Both the position numbers and the translations under genes were made by a program. Of a stretch of 53,112 nt of DNA, positions 47,716-53,112 are shown in pieces (within the stretch, counting starts at the first letter, position 1; each line of letters begins with the position of its first letter). A model generated the notes under the pieces. It made no database searches and was not told the DNA's origin. It worked only from the letters and a program-made list of their open reading frames with translations. Source of the DNA: JBJTIF01 sp046094825 (lineage in GTDB: Bacteria; Actinomycetota; UBA4738; HRBIN12); contig JBJTIF010000078.1 in the NCBI GenBank assembly GCA_046094825.1, forward strand, positions 1-53,112, written 5' to 3'.

Positions 47716-49683
47716 GTGCGCCGCAGCTCCGTCCGCGACCTCACCCGCCTCGCGCTCGTGTCCGCGCTCACGCTCGGGCTCGTCGGGTTCGGCGTCGTCC
47801 GCGGCGAACGGGCCGACGCGGCGGTCCCCGCGGGGTTCGCGCAGACGACGGTCGTGAGTGGCCTCGCGAACCCGACGGCCATGGCCTTCGCGCCCGATGG
47901 CCGGCTCTTCGTCGCGACGCAGGGCGGGGCGCTCCGGGTGGTGAAGGACGGAGCCCTCCTCCCGACGCCGTTCCTCACCGTGACGGTGAGTTCGAGCGGC
48001 GAGCGGGGGTTGCTCGGGGTCGCGTTCGACCCGAACTTCGCGTCGAACCGCTACGTCTACGTCTACTACACGGCCACGACGCCGGTCGTGCACAACCGCG
48101 TGAGCCGCTTCACGGCGGACGGCGACGTCGCGCTCGCGGGGAGCGAGGTCGTCCTCCTCGACCTCGATCCGCTGTCGAGCGCCACGAACCACAACGGCGG
48201 TGCGCTCCACTTCGGCACCGACGGCAAGCTCTACATCGCGGTCGGCGACAACGCCTCGGGCGCGAACGCCCAGAGCATGAGCACACTCCTCGGCAAGATC
48301 CTCCGTCTGAACGCCGACGGGTCGATCCCGAGCGACAACCCCTTCTTCCTCACCGCGACGGGCCTGCGCCGCTCGATCTGGGCGACGGGCCTGCGCAACC
48401 CCTACACGTTCGCCGTGCACCCGGGCACCGGTCGCATGTTCGTGAACGACGTGGGGCAGTTCACGTGGGAGGAGATCGACGACGGGATCGCGGGGGCGAA
48501 CTACGGCTGGCCGAACTCCGAGGGGCCGACCTCGGCGATCGGCGTGACCGGCCCGCTCTACTGGTACGGGCACGGGACGGGCGCGACGCTCGGGTGCGCG
48601 ATCAGCGGTGGCACGTTCTACGCCCCGGTGACGCCGGTCTTCCCCGCCGAGTACGTCGGTGACTACTTCTTCGCCGACTACTGCGGGAACTGGATCAACC
48701 GCGTGGACCCGGCGACGGGCTTCACGGTGGCGACGTTCGCGACCGGCGTCACCGCGCCGGTCGACCTCGACGTCGCGGCGGACGGCAGCCTCTACTACCT
48801 CGCGCGGGGCGGCGGGTCGTCGACGGGTGTCGTCGGTCGCATCGCGTACACCGCGAGCGGCGCGCCGACGATCGCGCAGCAGCCCGCGAGCCTCACCGTC
48901 TCCTCCGGTGCCCCCGCGACCTTCTCGGTCACCGCGTCGGGGACCGGTCCGCTCACGTACGCCTGGCAGCGCAACGGCGTACCGATCCCGGGTGCGACGG
49001 GTGCGACGTACACGCTCGGATCGACCGCGCTCGCCGACTCGGGAGCGACGTTCCGCTGCGTCGTCACGAACGGCGAGGGGTCGGCGACGAGCCTCGCGGC
49101 GACGCTCACGGTCGTCACGAACACGGCGCCCGTCGCGTCGATCACCGCGCCGACGGCGTCGACGTACCGCGCGGGCTCGCAGATCTCGTTCGCCGGGACC
49201 GCGACCGACGCGCAGGAGACGCTCGCGGGCACGCGGTTCACCTGGGAGATCGTCCTCCACCACGACGCGCACACGCATCCCGCCCTCGGACCGGTGACCG
49301 GGACGAGCGGGACGTACACGATCCCGAACACGGGCGAGACCTCGACGAACGTCTGGTACGAGCTCCGTCTCACCGTGACGGACTCCGGCGGCCTCGTCGG
49401 CACCGCGAGCCGCGCGATCGTCCCCCTGACGGTCACGCTCACCCTCGCGTCGAACCCGGCCGGCCTCGCCCTCACGCTCGACGGACAGCCGTGCACCGCG
49501 CCCTGCGTGGTCGGGAGCGTCGTCGGGATGCTCCGCACGATCGGCGCGGTGACCCCGCAGACCGCATCGGGGACGAGCTACGTCTTCGGGTCGTGGTCGG
49601 ACCGGGGACGGGCGTCCCACACGATCACCACGCCGTCCACGTCGACGACGTACACCGCGACGTTCAAGCGCGCGAAGGCGTAG
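47716..49683 (+). CDS. Secreted PQQ-type glucose/sorbosone dehydrogenase with Ig-like domains
   Basis: 655 aa, GTG start, signal peptide (LALVSALTLGLVGFGVV). Six-bladed beta-propeller (about 40-380) with NPTAMAFAPDGRLFVATQGG, ERGLLGVAFDPNF, HNGGALHFGTDGKLYIAVGDN, LRNPYTFAVHPGTGRMFVNDVG and EIDDGIAGANYGWP, the GSDH signatures. Two Ig/PKD-like domains (about 385-560) and a short beta repeat follow. It likely oxidises sugars extracellularly with PQQ; binding modules suggest attachment to polysaccharide. Confidence 0.88.
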   Translation: MRRSSVRDLTRLALVSALTLGLVGFGVVRGERADAAVPAGFAQTTVVSGLANPTAMAFAPDGRLFVATQGGALRVVKDGALLPTPFLTVTVSSSGERGLLGVAFDPNFASNRYVYVYYTATTPVVHNRVSRFTADGDVALAGSEVVLLDLDPLSSATNHNGGALHFGTDGKLYIAVGDNASGANAQSMSTLLGKILRLNADGSIPSDNPFFLTATGLRRSIWATGLRNPYTFAVHPGTGRMFVNDVGQFTWEEIDDGIAGANYGWPNSEGPTSAIGVTGPLYWYGHGTGATLGCAISGGTFYAPVTPVFPAEYVGDYFFADYCGNWINRVDPATGFTVATFATGVTAPVDLDVAADGSLYYLARGGGSSTGVVGRIAYTASGAPTIAQQPASLTVSSGAPATFSVTASGTGPLTYAWQRNGVPIPGATGATYTLGSTALADSGATFRCVVTNGEGSATSLAATLTVVTNTAPVASITAPTASTYRAGSQISFAGTATDAQETLAGTRFTWEIVLHHDAHTHPALGPVTGTSGTYTIPNTGETSTNVWYELRLTVTDSGGLVGTASRAIVPLTVTLTLASNPAGLALTLDGQPCTAPCVVGSVVGMLRTIGAVTPQTASGTSYVFGSWSDRGRASHTITTPSTSTTYTATFKRAKA

Positions 49684-49690
49684 GCCGGAC

Positions 49691-50545
49691 TCAGCCGACG
49701 ACCGTGAAGGTCGTCGCGTCCTCGGCGACGAGCGCACCGTCCTTCGCCGAGTACTCCGCGGCGCGGAACGTGTACGTGCCCGGCGCGAGCGAGCCGAGGT
49801 CGACCGACCAGGGCGAGCGCACCGGACAGGCCTCCGCGGCCGTCGTCGCGCCCCCGTCGATCCTCGCGCCCGCGGCATCCGTGAGCTCCCACGCGACGTT
49901 CGCCTCGAACGTGCACGCCTCGCCGCGGACGACGACCGGTGCGGCGACCTCCGCGTCCTCCCGGGGTTCGAGCACCGCGACCGGTGCGAGCACCGCGTCG
50001 TCGGGCCCGAGGACGAACGTCCCCGTCGCATCGACGTGGCCCGCGAGCGTCTCGACCGTCCGCCCGTCGACGGTGATGCGGAGCGCCTCGATCTCGGGGT
50101 CGGCGAACGCGATCGTCCACAGGAGCTGGTCGATCGCCCGGAGTTCGCCCTCGGCGCCGACGTTCAGTCGGCCGAGGTGCAGGTCGAGCACCGCGCTCTC
50201 CGCCGACCGCGTGAGCGACCGGACCCTCGATCCGGACCCCGACCACGGCGACGCGTGGGCCCGATCGAGGGGCGCGATCCCCTCGTCGAGCAGCGCGCGG
50301 AGCGCGGCGAGCGCGAGATCATCGTCCACGGGGATGCTCCGCACCTCGGGGAAGAGCCGGAGCCCGAGGGCCGTGTCCCCGACGAAGAAGATCGTGAGGT
50401 CGGTCTGCGGCGGTCCGCTCGGCGACACCGTGACCGAGGGGGTCCGCGACGGCGCGGGGGTCGGCGCGACCGCACCGGTCCCGCACGCGCCCGCGATGAG
50501 CGCCGCGACGAGGAGGAGCGGGACGAAGCGGCGGGTCGCGATCAC
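49691..50545 (-). CDS. Lipoprotein with GerMN and Gmad2 domains
   Basis: 284 aa, GTG with GGAGG 6 nt upstream. Lipobox LIAGACG. A GerMN (sporulation/spore germination) domain (about 48-155, TDLTIFFVGDTALGLRLFPEVR) is followed by a Gmad2 Ig-like domain (about 175-284, VLEPREDAEVAAPVVVRGEA ... GTYTFRAAEYSAKDG). Such proteins occur on the outer membrane face in non-sporulating actinobacteria too; function unclear. Convergent with the sugar dehydrogenase (7-bp gap). Confidence 0.85.
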   Translation of the reverse strand: MIATRRFVPLLLVAALIAGACGTGAVAPTPAPSRTPSVTVSPSGPPQTDLTIFFVGDTALGLRLFPEVRSIPVDDDLALAALRALLDEGIAPLDRAHASPWSGSGSRVRSLTRSAESAVLDLHLGRLNVGAEGELRAIDQLLWTIAFADPEIEALRITVDGRTVETLAGHVDATGTFVLGPDDAVLAPVAVLEPREDAEVAAPVVVRGEACTFEANVAWELTDAAGARIDGGATTAAEACPVRSPWSVDLGSLAPGTYTFRAAEYSAKDGALVAEDATTFTVVG

Positions 50546-50556
50546 GTCGAACCTCC

Positions 50557-51258
50557 TTGCTCCTCCAGTACACCACTAGAGTCGGAGGCCTGGATCCCAC
50601 CGCGTCGCTCGTCGCCGCAGCGTGCGGCTACCTCTCGGGTTCGGTCTCCTGGACCCGGGTGCTCGCGCGCTGGGCCACACCCGGCGCCGACCTCTCCTCG
50701 ACGCGCTACGCGGTGAGCGCCGACGAGGCGATCGCGTTCGATCGGGTGAGCTCGACCTCCCTCACCGTGCGGGGACGGGGGCGCTGGGGGTTCGCCGCGA
50801 TGCTCGGCGACCTCCTGAAGGCCGTGATCCCCGTCCTCCTCGCGCGACGCTGGGGCGGCGACGCGGCGGCGCTCGCGGCGGGGGTCGCCGCGGTCGTCGG
50901 CCACGTGTGGCCGGTGTTCCACCGGTTCCGCGGCGGGTTCGGCGTCACGACGACCCTCGGCGCGCTGCTCGTCCTCGACCCGCTCGCGCTCGTCGGGGCG
51001 ATCGCCGCGTCGCTCGTCCTCGGCGTCGTGGTCGCTGACCGCGTGGTCGCGTACGACGGGTGGCTCCCGCTGCTCCTCCTCTGGTACGTGGTGGGGGGCG
51101 AGGTCGCCGACGCCGTCGCGATCGCGGTCCTGTTCGCGGTCTCCGCGTGGGTGTCGCGGGAGGAGTGGCGTCGGCACGTGCGGGATCGACGCGACCATCC
51201 GCGACCGTGGCGCGAGCGGCTCCGCGACGTCACGATGGGCTACGTCGGCAGGCGCTGA
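50557..51258 (+). CDS. Divergent PlsY-like glycerol-3-phosphate acyltransferase
   Basis: 233 aa from TTG 50557; this start has no clear ribosome site and a CTG at 50590 behind GGAGG is an alternative. Several membrane helices. PlsY-like features: GYLSGSVSWTRVL, a LGDLLKAVIPVLLA motif and GHVWPVFHRFRGGFGVTTTLG. The canonical GGKGVAT has Phe for Lys, and the GSGNxGxTN loop is absent, so acyl-phosphate:G3P acyltransferase activity is uncertain. Confidence 0.7.
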   Translation: MLLQYTTRVGGLDPTASLVAAACGYLSGSVSWTRVLARWATPGADLSSTRYAVSADEAIAFDRVSSTSLTVRGRGRWGFAAMLGDLLKAVIPVLLARRWGGDAAALAAGVAAVVGHVWPVFHRFRGGFGVTTTLGALLVLDPLALVGAIAASLVLGVVVADRVVAYDGWLPLLLLWYVVGGEVADAVAIAVLFAVSAWVSREEWRRHVRDRRDHPRPWRERLRDVTMGYVGRR

Positions 51259-51303
51259 CCGCCCCGTGGAGCGGCGACCGTCGCGCCGTCGGCCGGGGCT
51301 CGG

Positions 51304-52050
51304 CTAGCGGATCGCCGTGACGAGCTGCGTGAGGAGGGGCGCGACGACGAGCGCCGGCAGGAGATCGCCGACCGGGACCGCACGCACCTCGAGGATCCGC
51401 AGGCCGACGCCGAGGAGGAGCACGCCGCCGGTCGCGGTGAGCGCGGCGACGGCCGAGGTCGAGAGCGCCGCGCCCGCGAGGATCGCCCCGATCGTCACCG
51501 CCCCCTGCCACACCCCGACGGGAAGCGCCGACGCCGCGACGCCCCAGCCGAGCGAGGCCGCGAACGCGAGCGATGCGAAGCCGTCGAGCGTCGCCTTCAG
51601 CGCGAGCTGATCGATCCCGCGGCCGAGGCCGTCGCTGATCGCCCCGAGGATCGCGAGCGGGCCGATCGTGAAGATGAGCGACGCGTCGACGAACCCCTCG
51701 ACGAACCGCGCGCGCGACAGGTGCTCCGCGCCCTCCGGGGCGAACCGTCGCTGGAGGGCACCCCCGAGCGCCTCGAGCCGGGCCTCGATCCGCAGCGCCG
51801 AGCCGACGATGCCGCCGAGCAGGAGCGCACCGAGGACGACGAGGAGCGTCACGCCGCCACCGACCGCGTCGACGAAGTCCGCGTCGCGGAGCGCGACGAC
51901 GTTCAGCCCGCCGATGACGAGCGTCACGAGCCCGAGCCCGTCGGTGACCGTCCGCGCGGTGCGCTCGGGCAGGCGGTTGCCGAACGCGATGCCCACCGCC
52001 GACCCGACGAGGATCGCGAGGACGTTCAGGACCGTGCCGAGACCCCTCAC
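51304..52050 (-). CDS. DUF554 family membrane protein
   Basis: 248 aa, GTG start, about seven hydrophobic helices. Begins with LGTVLNVLAILVGSAVGIAFGNRLPER, the conserved DUF554 opening, and has GFVDASLIFTIGPLAILGAISDGL and KATLDGFASLAFAASLGWGVAAS. Possible transporter; no experimental function known to me. The gene precedes the YczE-like gene's stop by a short gap on the same strand. Confidence 0.88.
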   Translation of the reverse strand: MRGLGTVLNVLAILVGSAVGIAFGNRLPERTARTVTDGLGLVTLVIGGLNVVALRDADFVDAVGGGVTLLVVLGALLLGGIVGSALRIEARLEALGGALQRRFAPEGAEHLSRARFVEGFVDASLIFTIGPLAILGAISDGLGRGIDQLALKATLDGFASLAFAASLGWGVAASALPVGVWQGAVTIGAILAGAALSTSAVAALTATGGVLLLGVGLRILEVRAVPVGDLLPALVVAPLLTQLVTAIR

Positions 52051-52099
52051 GCGTCGCTCCCCGGTGCCCGCATGGGCCGGATGCTACCGGCGCGGTCCC

Positions 52100-52843
52100 T
52101 CACGCCTCGAGCTCGGGGAACACGGGGTCGTGGGGCGCGGCGACCGTGTCGCCCGCGGCCGCCGCCCCGCGCCCGACGACCCCGATCGCGCGGAGACCGA
52201 GCCCGACGGACGGACCGATGAGCAGCGCGAACGCGAGGGTGCCGAGCCCCACCGTCCCGCCGATGAGCCACCCCGTCGTGAGGACGACGACCTCGATGCC
52301 GAAGCGCACGCGCGCGACCGGCCACCCCGTGCGGAGGTGGATCCCCGTCATCCACCCGTCGCGCGGCCCGGGACCGACGCCGCAGGTCAGGTAGCACCCC
52401 GACCCGAGCCCGACGAGCGCGATCCCGACGAGGAGCCAGACCGCGCGGGTGATCGCCCCCTCCGGGTGCGGGAGGAGTTCGACCGCGACACCGAGCGTCG
52501 TCGAGATCACGAGGATGTTCAGGAGCGTCCCGGGGCCGGGCCGCTCGCGGAGCGGGATCCACAGCAGGAGCACCGTGCAGCCGACGAGGAACGTCGCCGC
52601 GCCGATGCTCCACCCGAGCTGGATCGCGAGGCCCTCGGCGAGGACGGTCCACGGGCTCTGGCCGAGGCCGGCGACGACGACGAACGCCTCGCCGAGGCCG
52701 AAGATCGCGAGCCCGACCACGAGCACCGCGAGCGTCGAGGGCCTCGGACGCCACCGCGACTCGGCGCGCCAGCGCACGTCGGGGATCCGCCGCGACGGGG
52801 CGAACCACCGCGCGAGCGTCGAGAGCGGTGTCGCCCTGGCCAT
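52100..52843 (-). CDS. YczE/YyaS/YitT-like membrane protein
   Basis: 247 aa, five or so transmembrane helices. GLAIFGLGEAFVVVAGLGQSPWTVLAEGLA and GSGCYLTCGVGPGPRDGWMTGIHLRTGWPVARVRFGIE (cut by loops) match the YczE family. YczE affects surfactin production in Bacillus, but its biochemical role is unsettled. It reads towards the DUF554 gene with a 49-bp gap. Confidence 0.85.
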   Translation of the reverse strand: MARATPLSTLARWFAPSRRIPDVRWRAESRWRPRPSTLAVLVVGLAIFGLGEAFVVVAGLGQSPWTVLAEGLAIQLGWSIGAATFLVGCTVLLLWIPLRERPGPGTLLNILVISTTLGVAVELLPHPEGAITRAVWLLVGIALVGLGSGCYLTCGVGPGPRDGWMTGIHLRTGWPVARVRFGIEVVVLTTGWLIGGTVGLGTLAFALLIGPSVGLGLRAIGVVGRGAAAAGDTVAAPHDPVFPELEA

Positions 52844-52909
52844 GCGCGAACCCTACGTGATGGGCCCGGCGCGGATGCACCCTCGCGGACGCTCCCTACA
52901 CTCGACGGC

Positions 52910-53112
52910 ATGGCCGTCACGATCCGTGCCCTCACCGCCGAGGAGGCGCGATCGCTCGCGCACGAGCTCGCCGCGCTCGGGACGCGGTCGAAGGGCGCGT
53001 GGGGCTACGACGACGCGTTCATGGAGCGGTTCGGGGCGCAGATGGGTCCGTGGGTCGAGGGGTTCACCGCGGGCATGGCCGACGACGACGGCCGCCTGCT
53101 CCTCGTCGCCGA
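52910..53112 (+). CDS. GNAT-like acetyltransferase, truncated by window edge
   Basis: At least 67 codons, ATG start; the frame runs off the right edge. The visible part, MAVTIRALTAEEARSLAHEL then RSKGAWGYDDAFMERF, is the N-terminal helix-loop typical of small GNAT proteins with the K/R-x-x-WGYDxxF pattern. The acetyl-CoA loop lies beyond the window. Confidence 0.6.
   Translation, partial: MAVTIRALTAEEARSLAHELAALGTRSKGAWGYDDAFMERFGAQMGPWVEGFTAGMADDDGRLLLVA

Noticed and set aside
48873..49683. Separate gene for the Ig-like C-terminal part of the sugar dehydrogenase
   Set aside because: The frame is continuous with the propeller domain and no ribosome site or start with its own signal peptide is seen.
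1..53112. CRISPR array, rRNA operon, prophage or transposase
   Set aside because: No regularly spaced direct repeats, no rRNA-like segments and no integrase, transposase or phage structural genes were recognised on either strand.

Overview
The window is visibly very GC-rich DNA with G/C in nearly every third codon position, frequent GTG starts, GTGA/ATGA start-stop overlaps and almost no space between genes. The block fhaA-fhaB-PP2C-rodA-pbpA-pknB, with crgA nearby and tRNA-Leu and tRNA-Ala genes on either side, resembles the origin-proximal neighbourhood of Actinomycetota such as Mycobacterium. A high-GC Chloroflexota (Limnocylindria-like) genome is also possible. Organism assignment is inference; no rRNA or phylogenetic marker is present.

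Layout. 1-5.0 kb: an accessory segment (secreted FN3 protein, TetR/SDR divergent pair, NAD-epimerase-like protein, MBL-fold hydrolase). It is bounded by a 22-bp direct repeat; one copy is the 3' end of tRNA-Leu(CAG), so it looks like a tRNA-integrated island without a visible integrase. 5.1-7.8 kb: P450 and MFS exporter. 7.9-16.8 kb: Ser/Thr-phosphorylation and cell-wall-elongation operon running on into a long ThyX, a 36-aa membrane peptide and a DapA-family aldolase. 16.8-19.4 kb: GNAT, acyl-CoA ligase, crgA. 19.4-25.4 kb: DnaA-box-like palindromes, a zinc-ribbon membrane protein, a NodB deacetylase, an orphan CoxL-like molybdenum hydroxylase subunit, an iron-sulfur (6-4) photolyase and an ICMT-like methyltransferase. 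25.4-29.0 kb: lipoprotein, tRNA-Ala(TGC), MFS, TerC and an HTH regulator.

29.0-39.1 kb is the most notable region, a coherent reduced-sulfur module. A CstR-type persulfide sensor with a perfect palindromic operator sits between a CGDC glutaredoxin and a persulfide dioxygenase-rhodanese gene. Convergent with this is a tightly coupled seven-gene operon: ArsR regulator, fused FeS-NrfD membrane subunit, cytoplasmic-type molybdopterin oxidoreductase, TorD chaperone, DsrE2, TusA and SulP transporter. The likely flow is persulfide to sulfite (dioxygenase), sulfite to sulfate or polysulfide redox (Mo enzyme, electrons to quinone), sulfur relay by DsrE2/TusA/rhodanese, and anion export by SulP.

39.1-53.1 kb: a 23-residue-repeat protein, an enolase-superfamily racemase/OSB-synthase-like enzyme, amino-sugar genes (two SIS proteins and NagA), a 5'-3' exonuclease, a secreted lysyl-oxidase homologue divergent from a secreted sugar dehydrogenase, a GerMN lipoprotein, a divergent PlsY-like protein, two membrane proteins and a truncated GNAT at the right edge.
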